Shown: positions 1 to 7,968, counted from the stretch's first letter. The stretch: 49,621 nucleotides of DNA from an uncultured Clostridium sp. (GCA_947575275.1 CANPMS010000012.1:1-49621); one strand, 5' to 3'. The notes: generated by a model not told the origin, from the letters alone. Program-made: numbers and translations.

Positions 1-1
1 T

Positions 2-34
2 GAGGTACTTAGAGATTATTTAGGGTCAGTGTAA
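2..34 (+). CDS. Possible 3' end of a gene cut by the window edge
   Basis: An open frame enters from the left edge and stops at a TAA at 32-34, giving the last residues EVLRDYLGSV. The composition looks coding, but eleven codons cannot identify a family. It could equally be chance. Confidence 0.15.
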   Translation, partial: EVLRDYLGSV

Positions 35-116
35 CATATGTTTGACAAACCCACAAAATAATGATAACCTTCACATCAATCCCACACCCAGATACAGGAT
101 AATTAACAGAAAACAC

Positions 117-145
117 TTGAATCCTTTATCGGTTTGGGTTATAAT
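117..145 (+). promoter_or_regulatory. Sigma-A promoter for a short rightward RNA
   Basis: TTGAAT at 117-122, a 17-bp spacer and TATAAT at 140-145. No plus-strand ORF with a ribosome binding site follows, so the transcript, starting near 152, is probably non-coding. It runs towards the small membrane-peptide gene on the other strand. Confidence 0.6.
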
Positions 146-151
146 GACTAT

Positions 152-266
152 AAAGAGAGGCATCTGCTGGTAACAGATGCCTCAATAGGACTACCGATAG
201 ACGGTTAGCCCGATTAGTCAGTTACAGACAAATAGCCGTATCCTTTGGTCGGGGGCGGCTATTTTT
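152..266 (+). ncRNA. Candidate antisense RNA (type I antitoxin-like)
   Basis: The predicted transcript is about 115 nt, from a good promoter to an intrinsic terminator. It contains a 9-bp hairpin (158-166 pairing with 174-182). Its 3' end overlaps the last codons and stop of the convergent 32-residue peptide gene, so it would pair with the 3' end of that mRNA. Both RNAs also carry the same 10-nt sequence CGGTTAGCCC (202-211 here; complement of 431-440 in the peptide mRNA leader). Convergent toxin and antitoxin RNAs sharing one terminator are known from type I systems such as Fst/RNAII and TxpA/RatA. The antitoxin role here is inference. Confidence 0.4.
231..266. terminator. Bidirectional terminator shared by the two converging RNAs
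   Basis: AATAGCCG (231-238) pairs with CGGCTATT (256-263), followed on the plus strand by a T run. The stop codon of the minus-strand peptide lies inside the stem. The T tract is better for the plus-strand RNA than for the minus-strand one. Confidence 0.65.
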
Positions 267-357
267 GTGTTTTATTACTATCCTTGCCAAAGGAATATCC
301 GATTCCGAAACAGGTCAAGCCGAAGCTCAACACTGCAATAAGTCCCAAAATATCCAT
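259..357 (-). CDS. 32-residue membrane peptide, candidate type I toxin
   Basis: The peptide starts MDILGLIAVLSFGLTCFG and continues to a charged tail ending GKDSNKTQK: one hydrophobic segment (residues 3-23) and a basic end. That is the build of small 'holin-like' type I toxins in Firmicutes. The start is taken as the ATG at 355-357, about 10 nt from an AGGAGG (368-373). An upstream in-frame ATG at 364-366 lies only 1 nt from that site. The gene has its own strong promoter (468-496), a structured leader of about 100 nt, and a convergent RNA overlapping its 3' end. This arrangement, more than the sequence, suggests a type I toxin-antitoxin locus. It could also be an ordinary small membrane protein. 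Confidence 0.55.
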   Translation of the reverse strand: MDILGLIAVLSFGLTCFGIGYSFGKDSNKTQK

Positions 358-467
358 ATGGCTCATCCCTCCTTTCCCAGATTCCCTTTCGGGTTTCTAT
401 GTAAACGGAGGGTCACAGTCCCTCCGTAGAGGGCTAACCGCCTACCATCTTGGTAAGATCCAAAGAA

Positions 468-496
468 ATACTATCACAGTTTCACAGGAATTTCAA
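468..496 (-). promoter_or_regulatory. Sigma-A promoter of the small membrane peptide
   Basis: On the minus strand: TTGAAA (491-496), a 17-bp spacer and TAGTAT (468-473). The predicted start near 461 gives a leader of about 100 nt containing an inverted repeat CTCCGT/ACGGAG that could mask the ribosome binding site. Confidence 0.6.
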
Positions 497-564
497 TAGG
501 TTGAGATTTTAGAGTAGGAAAAGTACGAATCTTATTTCTCAACATCATATTAACATCACAGAGC

Positions 565-605
565 AAAAAAGACCGAAAAATCGCTTGAAATAAAGCCTTT
601 CGGTC
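565..605 (-). terminator. Terminator downstream of the 829-1698 gene
   Basis: GACCGAAA (571-578) pairs with TTTCGGTC (598-605). On the minus strand the stem is followed by a run of six T (565-570). It ends leftward transcription after the decayed coding stretch. Confidence 0.7.
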
Positions 606-615
606 GATTTGTACT

Positions 616-831
616 CTATTCGAACTTGGTGTGTTCTTCGTTGTCCTTAACTATATTTGTTTAAATTTTATGTAAATACACACCGCTTTTTACTTCAATT
701 ACATCATTTATTCTGGTTTACTGATTTTCCATTACCAAAATGTTGCCATACCATTCAAACAAATCAAATTGGATTTACGCCGTTGATTCAACAAGATATC
801 CATAAATCAACTCATCTAATTTTTCGTCCTA
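616..831 (-). pseudogene. Coding-like sequence broken by in-frame TAG/TAA codons
   Basis: Reading on in the same frame past the stop of the 829-1698 gene gives protein-like segments of 17, 18, 18 and 14 residues, for example DEKLDELIYGYLVESTA and TRINDVIEVKSGVYLHKI. They are separated by TAA at 775, 718 and 661 and end at TAG at 616. First codon positions are purine-rich, as in real coding DNA. All stops are TAA or TAG, each one substitution away from Gln, Glu or Lys codons. Either the upstream gene once had a longer C-terminus or a second gene has decayed. In AT-rich DNA three stops in about 70 codons can occur by chance, so this is tentative. Confidence 0.3.
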
Positions 832-1698
832 CATAGAGCCACCATTCTCAACATAAAAACAAGGTGATTTTTGATGATATTCGTCCAAAACGTCATTATT
901 CTTTCTGGTATAGGAAACGGATTCATTATACTGCCAATGTTTTCCAGAGAACCTCTTTGCCTTTACTACTTCCTTTTTAGGAATAGGTTTATCACCGTCC
1001 ATATATCCGCCTTCTCCACGAATGTGCTCAAGTATAATCCTGTTAAAGTACTGATTTATGCTAAACAGATATTTTTTCCTGACAATATGCTTGGGCACAA
1101 CAAGCAACTCCTGACCACTAACGCAATATGACGGTCTTTCTATTTCCTTCCAACATGATTCCTTTCTGTCCCATGTCCAAAACAGTAAAGATTCATTACT
1201 TTCCACCCCATATTTCTTCATTTGCTGTAATGTAAACTTATTCAACTGCTCATGCAGAATATTAGTCAGTAAATCTGACAAACCATCCTCTGCAAAATAT
1301 GGAATCAGCAACGGCAAATCTTCTGCTTTTTTCATAGTAGAGATTTCGGGAATAATTTGCTCCAAAGGCGTAAATATTTCGAGCAATCCGTTTACCGTGT
1401 TCCCTTTTCCATTATCACCACGCCCATAGCCGAAGCGGGTTCCATTTTGCTCCCCTGCATGTGATAGCAACTCCCTCTTTTTGATCATATCTTCTTCTCT
1501 GTATGCTTTATAAAATTCATCAAAAAATGACTTAACTGCAGCCTTCGCCTCCTGACACCATTCATCACCTGCGATTTCGATCAGCAATGGATCTATAAAC
1601 AACAAATTGTCATGATTTACAACCACATCTATAAAATCATAATACAGATGTCCTTTTATCCCTTTGTTCCAATGATCTGATACATAATGTTTTTTCAT
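829..1698 (-). CDS. Conserved-looking protein of unknown function, 289 aa
   Basis: I do not recognise a named family. The protein is soluble, with no signal peptide or membrane segment. It opens with a region around HLYYDFIDVVVNHDNLLFID and has a central stretch HAGEQNGTRFGYGRG followed by DNGKGN. A later segment, EDGLSDLLTNILHEQL, is acidic and helical. The order 'E-x-N-x-x-x-x-G-x-G...GKG' then 'D-L-L-T-N-I' resembles large uncharacterised families I associate with accessory regions; that is memory, not proof. The ATG at 1696-1698 is chosen because a GGGAGAAAGGG site lies just upstream. The longer frame to 1863 runs through an inverted repeat and is unlikely to be translated. Coding-like but stop-riddled sequence continues after the TAG. 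The neighbourhood suggests accessory or possibly defence cargo. Confidence 0.6.
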   Translation of the reverse strand: MKKHYVSDHWNKGIKGHLYYDFIDVVVNHDNLLFIDPLLIEIAGDEWCQEAKAAVKSFFDEFYKAYREEDMIKKRELLSHAGEQNGTRFGYGRGDNGKGNTVNGLLEIFTPLEQIIPEISTMKKAEDLPLLIPYFAEDGLSDLLTNILHEQLNKFTLQQMKKYGVESNESLLFWTWDRKESCWKEIERPSYCVSGQELLVVPKHIVRKKYLFSINQYFNRIILEHIRGEGGYMDGDKPIPKKEVVKAKRFSGKHWQYNESVSYTRKNNDVLDEYHQKSPCFYVENGGSM

Positions 1699-1787
1699 AT
1701 AACACACCCTTTCTCCCATACGGGAAATATTTTTACCATTTGACTTCATTTTCAGGTACGCAAATACACCTACAAACATTTTTTGCT

Positions 1788-1853
1788 TGAAATCTGCTAT
1801 AAATGTGCTATACTGTTCTTGGACGAAAATGTGTATAGCACATTTATGGCAGA
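1788..1853. repeat. 21-bp inverted repeat with promoter-like boxes
   Basis: Arms 1793-1813 and 1833-1853 match in 20 of 21 positions around a 19-nt centre. On the plus strand, TTGAAA (1788-1793) lies 16 bp before a TATACT that ends in the left arm. On the minus strand the right arm supplies a TATACA box reading towards the 829-1698 gene. It could be an operator over its promoter, a pair of divergent promoters, or the remains of a small inverted-repeat element. Confidence 0.55.
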
Positions 1854-1911
1854 AGCACGTCAAAGCTATTGCAGTAGCTATTGATGTGCTTTTTGTTCGT
1901 ATTTATTTAAC

Positions 1912-2310
1912 TCATTTATCTTCATCCACCTCCTCATCTTTTTGACTTTGAAGCGCATCCCGCACGGAAATATATAAAATCTGTTCTTCTGTATCATATT
2001 TAGCAACATAACGGATTGCAGGACTAAATTGTAAGCCAGTAAGTGTTGATAAATACTTCACAAAATCCTTACATCCAATCCTTACCCACCCGTTTTTCAT
2101 TCTACTGTAAAATTTATATGATTTTACATTTTCGTTACCGTCATATTTCTTTACGCCAATCGTCAGAGTTTGTTCATCAAATCCCACGACAACCTCTTCT
2201 GGATTTCCAAGCAGCGAGATGGATGGTGTATTAAATCCAAGGGCAAGTTCACTGATTGTAATATATGGTGCACCAGCAGCAACACAGTTCCAATCAAAAT
2301 TAAATTTCAT
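1912..2310 (-). CDS. Hypothetical protein, 132 aa
   Basis: I do not recognise this protein. It starts MKFNFDWNCVAAGAPYITIS and looks like a small alpha/beta domain with a SYKFYSRMKNGWVRIG strand region. The C-terminus is very acidic and lysine-rich (QKDEEVDEDK). There is no signal peptide or membrane segment. The ATG at 2308-2310 is preceded by GGAGGTGATGAG, a strong site; the longer frame to 2385 runs back through the -10 box and is rejected. It has a perfect consensus promoter, so it is probably well expressed. The gene downstream on the same strand (829-1698) begins 213 nt later with its own promoter-like repeat. Confidence 0.65.
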   Translation of the reverse strand: MKFNFDWNCVAAGAPYITISELALGFNTPSISLLGNPEEVVVGFDEQTLTIGVKKYDGNENVKSYKFYSRMKNGWVRIGCKDFVKYLSTLTGLQFSPAIRYVAKYDTEEQILYISVRDALQSQKDEEVDEDK

Positions 2311-2346
2311 CTCATCACCTCCGATCAATACTTTCCTACATATGGA

Positions 2347-2375
2347 ATTATACTTCAAGCACAAAAAAATGTCAA
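2347..2375 (-). promoter_or_regulatory. Consensus sigma-A promoter of the 1912-2310 gene
   Basis: On the minus strand TTGACA (2370-2375) and TATAAT (2347-2352) are exactly 17 bp apart. Both boxes are perfect consensus. The leader is about 30 nt. Confidence 0.8.
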
Positions 2376-2820
2376 CAAAAAACATTTAAAAATTTTTTTC
2401 GCAACATTTTAAATGAATTTTTACAACATCATCCATCAAAATCGCAAACAAATCCGACTGTCTTTCACCCGCAAAGCAAAAAGAAGTTCCCATATACATA
2501 AGTATAAATAAAAACTTCCTTCAATTTCAGTACTCAAAAGCTATTATAAAAATATTTAGTTGCCTTTCCCCATGCTGCTCTCTTTCTTTCAAGTTTTTCA
2601 GCAAATCCTAATTAACCGTTTTTCTTCCCCCCCCCCCCGGCAAATCATTCCCTCTATACAGCAGATTATAGCCTGTATCTCCACAAACTTTTTTAATCCT
2701 CATACATATCGCCATGTTCTCTTTACATCTTGATTTGATTTTCTTTTTTATTTTGCTTTGTTTTCTTTTGTGTTCACATTTTATATTTTCAAAAGCAAAT
2801 CACCGTTTTCCAAAAAACTT
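2376..2820. other. AT-rich gap with a 12-C run
   Basis: I see no gene in this stretch. It holds a homopolymer of 12 C at 2627-2638 (a possible slippage site, or an assembly weak point) and a weak inverted repeat GAAGTT/AACTTC between about 2482 and 2519. Confidence 0.5.
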
Positions 2821-2967
2821 TGCACTGTTTCCAAACATAAACGAAATGCCCCTTATGGACTGATGTTCCATTCCAACCGGGGATCCCAGTGTACTGCCTT
2901 CCCATTCCGGCTGCTCCCTCAATTTTTTTCACAAAAAAGTGTCCACTCACTTGACTATGGTTCAAAC
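2821..2967 (+). pseudogene. Fragment of an IS3-family transposase (OrfB catalytic core)
   Basis: Translation includes GLMFHSNRGSQCT followed by FPFRLLPQFF. This matches the well-known IS3 OrfB block 'GLIFHSDRGSQYTS...FR..L', which carries the second Asp of the DDE triad. Here that Asp is Asn, the downstream 'DNA..ES' block is not recognisable, and no start or N-terminal half exists. It is a decayed remnant, about 50 residues long, of an element that once sat beside purA. Confidence 0.6.
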
Positions 2968-2985
2968 TTTAATGTAATAATTGAC

Positions 2986-3023
2986 AAAAAAGGCATCAGA
3001 AACTCCTCAGAATCTCTGATGCC
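2986..3023 (-). terminator. purA terminator
   Basis: GGCATCAGA (2992-3000) pairs with TCTGATGCC (3015-3023), followed on the minus strand by six T (2986-2991). It lies 18 nt after the purA stop. Confidence 0.85.
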
Positions 3024-3040
3024 ATACTGATACTATATTT

Positions 3041-4348
<1,308 letters not shown>

Positions 4349-4389
4349 CTATGTATCAAACACGCTTCTTATACTCATTGTGTCATCAC

Positions 4390-4409
4390 CGTCTGCCTGC
4401 AGGCAGACG
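4390..4409. repeat. Perfect 20-bp palindrome in the purA leader
   Basis: CGTCTGCCTGCAGGCAGACG is its own reverse complement. It lies between the purA promoter and start codon, so it is transcribed as a strong hairpin; on the plus strand it is followed by a T-rich stretch. It could be a protein-binding site or an mRNA structure. It is not a known purine box as far as I can tell. Confidence 0.6.
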
Positions 4410-4440
4410 CATTTTTCTTCTGATTAAAGCAACAATTAAC

Positions 4441-4469
4441 AGTATATAAGATAATCCAATCAAAATCAA
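4441..4469 (-). promoter_or_regulatory. Sigma-A promoter of purA
   Basis: On the minus strand TTGATT (4464-4469), 17 bp and TATACT (4441-4446). The leader is about 100 nt and carries the 20-bp palindrome. Confidence 0.6.
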
Positions 4470-4474
4470 TACGT

Positions 4475-4511
4475 AAAAAAAGACGGGCTGATTTTTTTAA
4501 TCTGCCTGTCT
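4475..4511 (-). terminator. purB terminator
   Basis: A 13-bp stem with two imperfect pairs (4481-4493 with 4499-4511), followed on the minus strand by a run of T (4475-4480). It separates the purC-purB transcript from purA. Confidence 0.7.
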
Positions 4512-4539
4512 CTTTTTATTACATCAAAATGCTGAATAT

Positions 4540-5970
4540 TTACACTGCAATCTCTGCAGTCATGCCGAGAATCTCACGGTTAGCATCAAGAATTCCTTTC
4601 ACCACCTCAGCCAGAAATTCCTCCACCTGCCGGGGGGCACGTCCCACATAGCGGGACGGCTCCATACACGCCTTCAATTCCTCAAGGCTTAAGCCAAACG
4701 CCGGGTCTGCTGCAATCAGCTCCAGCAGGTTGTTATCCAGGCCTTTCTCCTTCACGTTTCTTCCTGCCTCCATGGAAAGCTGACGGATTCTCTCGTGCAG
4801 CTCCTGCCGGTCGCCGCCGGCCTTTACTGCATCCATCATAATATTTTCGGTCGCCATAAACGGCAGCTCTGCCATAAAGTGCTTTTCAATTACCTTCGGA
4901 TACACCACAAGACCATTCACCACATTCAAGTAAAGATCTAAAATACCATCTACCGCTAAAAAGCCTTCCGGCACGCTGAGACGCTTGTTGGCAGAATCAT
5001 CCAGGGTGCGCTCGAACCACTGGGTGCTTGCCACCAGCATCGGATTCATCACATCACTCATCACATAGTTGGAAAGAGATGCGATACGCTCACTGCGCAT
5101 GGGGTTGCGCTTATACGCCATGGCAGAAGAGCCAATCTGATCCTTCTCAAAAGGCTCCTCGACTTCCTTTAAATGCTGCAGGAGACGAATATCATTGGAA
5201 AACTTATGGGCGCTCTGGGCAATTCCCGCCAGCACATTCAAGACGCGGGTATCCACCTTACGGGAGTAGGTCTGGCCGGAAACAGAGTAGCAGGAGCCAA
5301 ATCCCATTTTTTCTGCAATCATCTGATCCGCCTTACGGCACTTTTCATGATCCCCCTCAAACAACTCCAAAAAACTCGCCTGGGTTCCGGTGGTTCCCTT
5401 TGAGCCTAAAAGCTTCATATTACTTAATACATAATCCAAGTCCTCCAGATCCAGACACAGCTCGTTAAGCCACAGGGTGGCACGCTTACCCACAGTCGTA
5501 GGCTGCGCCGGCTGGAAATGAGTAAATGCAAGGGTCGGCTGATTTTTATATCTCTCAGCAAATTCCGCCAGTTTCGCGATTACGTTAATCAGCTTTCTGC
5601 GAACAAGCCTCATCCCCTCCGTCATAATAATAATATCTGTATTATCACCCACATAACAGGAAGTGGCGCCCAGGTGAATAATTCCCTTTGCCTTCGGGCA
5701 CTGCTGACCATAAGCATACACATGAGACATAACATCATGGCGTACAATCCGCTCCCGCTCTTTTGCCACATCATAGTTAATATCCTCAGCATGCTCCTTC
5801 AGCTCATCAATCTGTTCCTGGGTAATGGGAAGCCCCAGCTCCTTTTCCGTCTCCGCCAGTGCAATCCACAGCCTTCTCCACGTCTTAAATTTCTTGTCGG
5901 GAGAAAAGATATACTGCATCTGTCGGCTGGCATAGCGCTCGGACAGCGGGCTTTGGTATCGGTCGTTCAT
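4540..5970 (-). CDS. purB: Adenylosuccinate lyase
   Basis: This fumarase/aspartase-superfamily enzyme cleaves SAICAR to AICAR and adenylosuccinate to AMP, releasing fumarate each time. It is 476 aa, normal for the family. The signature loop GSSAMAYKRNPMRSE with the catalytic Ser is present near residue 290, as are the conserved blocks TSCYVGDNTD and THFQPAQPTT with the catalytic His. The start MNDRYQSPLSERY at 5968-5970 follows CAGGAGGAG; the longer frame to 6060 overlaps purC and is rejected. It is 34 nt after purC in one transcript. Confidence 0.96.
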   Translation of the reverse strand: MNDRYQSPLSERYASRQMQYIFSPDKKFKTWRRLWIALAETEKELGLPITQEQIDELKEHAEDINYDVAKERERIVRHDVMSHVYAYGQQCPKAKGIIHLGATSCYVGDNTDIIIMTEGMRLVRRKLINVIAKLAEFAERYKNQPTLAFTHFQPAQPTTVGKRATLWLNELCLDLEDLDYVLSNMKLLGSKGTTGTQASFLELFEGDHEKCRKADQMIAEKMGFGSCYSVSGQTYSRKVDTRVLNVLAGIAQSAHKFSNDIRLLQHLKEVEEPFEKDQIGSSAMAYKRNPMRSERIASLSNYVMSDVMNPMLVASTQWFERTLDDSANKRLSVPEGFLAVDGILDLYLNVVNGLVVYPKVIEKHFMAELPFMATENIMMDAVKAGGDRQELHERIRQLSMEAGRNVKEKGLDNNLLELIAADPAFGLSLEELKACMEPSRYVGRAPRQVEEFLAEVVKGILDANREILGMTAEIAV

Positions 5971-6004
5971 AATCTCCTCCTGTTTATTTATCATTTGATA
6001 CAGG

Positions 6005-6715
6005 TTATTGGATTCCAAGGCGGCGGAACACTTCCTGATAAGCGTCTTCCACATTTCCAAGATCCCTGCGGAAACGATCCTTATCTAATTTCTCATGAGT
6101 ATCCTTGTCCCACAGACGGCAGGTATCGGGAGAAACCTCATCTGCAAGAATAATCGTTCCATCTGCTAGACGTCCAAACTCAATCTTAAAGTCAATCAGA
6201 TCGATGCCCAGACCTGCAAAGTATTCCTGCATCACCTCGTTCACGATAAACGCATATTTAGTAATGACATCGATCTCCTCCTGGGTCGCCAGATTCAAAG
6301 CAAGAGCATAATAGCTGTTGATAAATGGATCATGGAGATCATCATTCTTGTAGCTGAACTCCAGAGTCGGGCAGGCAAGCTTGATTCCCTCATCCATCCC
6401 CATCTTCTTTGCAAAGCTTCCTGCAGAATAGTTGCGGATAATTACCTCAAGGGGGACAATCTCCACCTTTTTTACCACAGTCTCACGGTCATTTAACTCT
6501 TCCACCAGATGGGTCGGCACACCCTTCTTCTCCAGCAATTTAAAAACGTGATTCGTCATGCGGTTGTTGATGGCGCCCTTTCCAACGATAGTGCCTTTCT
6601 TTGAACCGTCAAATGCAGTTGCATCATCCTTATAGGAAACAATCAGCATATTGGGATCCTCGGTCATAAACACTTTCTTTGCCTTGCCCTCATACAGTAA
6701 TTCCTTTTTTTCCAT
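6005..6715 (-). CDS. purC: SAICAR synthetase
   Basis: Phosphoribosylaminoimidazole-succinocarboxamide synthase joins CAIR and aspartate using ATP, two steps before the lyase encoded next in the operon. It is 236 aa, single-domain bacterial type. It begins [14 protein letters not shown], the usual PurC opening with the GKAK nucleotide loop. [10 protein letters not shown] and [12 protein letters not shown] are the two family signatures. The ATG at 6713-6715 is preferred because an AGGTGG lies 5 nt upstream; an in-frame GTG three codons earlier sits on top of that site. Confidence 0.96.
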   Translation of the reverse strand: MEKKELLYEGKAKKVFMTEDPNMLIVSYKDDATAFDGSKKGTIVGKGAINNRMTNHVFKLLEKKGVPTHLVEELNDRETVVKKVEIVPLEVIIRNYSAGSFAKKMGMDEGIKLACPTLEFSYKNDDLHDPFINSYYALALNLATQEEIDVITKYAFIVNEVMQEYFAGLGIDLIDFKIEFGRLADGTIILADEVSPDTCRLWDKDTHEKLDKDRFRRDLGNVEDAYQEVFRRLGIQ

Positions 6716-6782
6716 GGTATCCACCTGTCCTTTTTTATTAATTTATAAGTTTTATATATAAAAGAATGGCAATTCAGAAGAA

Positions 6783-6811
6783 ATTATAATACAGTGTATA
6801 GGGAATTGCAA
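6783..6811 (-). promoter_or_regulatory. Sigma-A promoter of purC-purB, inside an inverted repeat
   Basis: On the minus strand TTGCAA (6806-6811), 17 bp and TATAAT (6783-6788). The promoter core is flanked by imperfect inverted arms, TAAAAGAATGGCAATTC at about 6760-6776 and its counterpart at about 6804-6824. The right arm includes the -35 box. This layout suits a repressor site. No PurR-type box is evident. Confidence 0.65.
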
Positions 6812-6832
6812 TACATTCTTTTATTAGATTAA

Positions 6833-7207
6833 TTAATGAGATTCTATCTTCCCAGACGGGACAATTTCCTGGCTCCGGTGGTAAAATTGAAGCTCCAGGC
6901 TATCCCTAAGAAACCTGACTCCAAAAATCTGCTGCCAGTGGGTTCCTTCTCCGGCTCCGCTCTCCCAGTTCATACCGGATTCCGTCCACTCTATGGCATA
7001 CACTCTCTCCTGACGCACCAGACAAAATCCCCTGTCCCGGATGTTATGGGCGGCACCCGCCAAAAGCTCTAACCCCAGAATGAAACACAGCCCCCGCCGT
7101 ACTCCCCGCAGGCTTCTCTGCGTTTTCCATCTCCCGGCATTCTCCCGTATGTATGCGCGCCGCCATCGCCTTATAGCGCGTTTTCTCAGCCAACTGCAGC
7201 CTGCCAT
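6833..7207 (-). CDS. Hypothetical protein with one membrane segment, 124 aa
   Basis: I do not recognise a family. The first 35 residues are strongly basic (RKRAIRRWRRAY, then RWKTQR). A hydrophobic stretch LCFILGLELLAGAAH around residues 41-55 follows, then a C-terminal domain of about 65 residues that is probably outside or peripheral. A basic N-terminus before one helix suggests an inner-facing N-terminus. The gene is supported by an AAAGGGAGG site 5 nt before the ATG and by its own promoter (7245-7274). No terminator is evident before the purC promoter, so it may read through. Confidence 0.6.
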   Translation of the reverse strand: MAGCSWLRKRAIRRWRRAYIRENAGRWKTQRSLRGVRRGLCFILGLELLAGAAHNIRDRGFCLVRQERVYAIEWTESGMNWESGAGEGTHWQQIFGVRFLRDSLELQFYHRSQEIVPSGKIESH

Positions 7208-7244
7208 GAAACCTCCCTTTTACGTCTTGTACATGTATGCACCC

Positions 7245-7274
7245 ATCATATCATTATCACTCCTTACAAGTCAA
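7245..7274 (-). promoter_or_regulatory. Promoter of the 6833-7207 gene
   Basis: On the minus strand TTGACT (7269-7274), 18 bp and TATGAT (7245-7250). Confidence 0.6.
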
Positions 7275-7289
7275 TCCCGGATAGCTGAG

Positions 7290-7411
7290 AAACAAAGAGT
7301 TCGGCTTGCGGGACTCTCGCGCCGGAGTGCGGTTGCCGCAGCAACCATTTCCCCTGGGCGCGTAGTGCGCATCCCCCGGAGGGTTTTTCTTTATAGGACG
7401 CAACTTCCTAT
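7290..7411. repeat. Dispersed intergenic repeat, copy R1
   Basis: About 120 bp, closely matching 13121-13246 in the same orientation. Shared blocks include GGACTCTCGCGCCGGAG, GTGCGCATCCCCCGGAGGG and TTTATAGGACGCAA. It contains several short GC-rich inverted repeats and lies between a terminator and the next gene's promoter. Confidence 0.8.
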
Positions 7412-7412
7412 A

Positions 7413-7461
7413 AATAAAAAAGACCGGGCCGGAGTTCTTCTTCCCGCCTGGTCTTTTTACT
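7413..7461 (-). terminator. Terminator after the lipoprotein gene
   Basis: AAAGACCGGGC (7419-7429) pairs with GCCTGGTCTTT (7446-7456) with one wobble. T runs flank it on both strands, so it could stop transcription both ways. Confidence 0.75.
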
Positions 7462-7467
7462 CTGCTG

Positions 7468-7854
7468 TTACTGGCTCTCGTCAGAAGCTGCGGAAGAGGT
7501 ATCACCGGTTATATCCTGGATTCCCTTCTCCACATCATCTACAAGACCTTCAATCACACCACCGGACTCGCCGTTTTTATTCCCTGCTCCGGTCGTGCTT
7601 CCGCCTCCTGCAGCGCTGCTTTCTGTGGTGCTTCTGCTGCCTCCTGTGGTACTTCCGCCAGTAGTGCTTCCGTTGGTGGTACCGCCGTTTTCACTGTTCA
7701 TACCTGCGCCGCCGGTGGTGGAACCAGAAGTGGATTGCGCTGCCGAACTGCTCGTGCTCCCGCCGCCGGTATTATTCTTATTGCTGCAGCCCGCCATAGC
7801 AAACACCGAAAGCGTAAGCACCAGAACTAAAAATGACATTCTGACTTTTCTCAT
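7468..7854 (-). CDS. Low-complexity secreted lipoprotein
   Basis: The N-terminus MRKVRMSFLVLVLTLSVFA runs into the lipobox AMAGC, so the protein should be lipidated on Cys near residue 22 and held on the outer face of the membrane. The mature part is almost entirely Ser, Thr, Gly and Asn (runs such as GGSTTGGS), then a short acidic C-terminal segment VIEGLVDDVEKGIQDITGD that may be the only folded part. It is 128 aa. The start is taken as the ATG at 7852-7854, 9 nt from GGAG; an ATG two codons upstream is also possible. No enzymatic function can be read. It may act as a wall spacer or as a small adaptor. Confidence 0.75.
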   Translation of the reverse strand: MRKVRMSFLVLVLTLSVFAMAGCSNKNNTGGGSTSSSAAQSTSGSTTGGAGMNSENGGTTNGSTTGGSTTGGSRSTTESSAAGGGSTTGAGNKNGESGGVIEGLVDDVEKGIQDITGDTSSAASDESQ

Positions 7855-7905
7855 AATCATGGTCTCCTTTCTTTTTTTCGTTCTTAGTATGTCAGGAAAG
7901 GAGAT

Positions 7906-7933
7906 ATTTTATGTAACAATTCCACTTGGTCAA
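7906..7933 (-). promoter_or_regulatory. Promoter of the lipoprotein gene
   Basis: On the minus strand TTGACC (7928-7933), 16 bp and TAAAAT (7906-7911). It lies just after dapB, for which I see no clear terminator. Confidence 0.45.
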
Positions 7934-7968
7934 TTTTTTAATAATACAGCTATTTCCCTTAATGCAAA

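Noticed and set aside
616..831. Genetic code reassignment of TAA/TAG to glutamine
   Set aside because: The upstream gene and all neighbours use CAA/CAG for Gln and normal stops; decay is simpler.
1699..1863. Longer start for the 829-1698 protein
   Set aside because: The added residues come from the 21-bp inverted repeat and promoter region; a good ribosome site precedes the internal ATG.
5518..6153. 211-residue plus-strand ORF opposite purB/purC
   Set aside because: Antisense to two clear enzymes, with no promoter, ribosome site or recognisable domain.
7257..7505. 82-residue minus-strand ORF
   Set aside because: It is a translation of repeat R1 and the neighbouring terminator, with no ribosome site.
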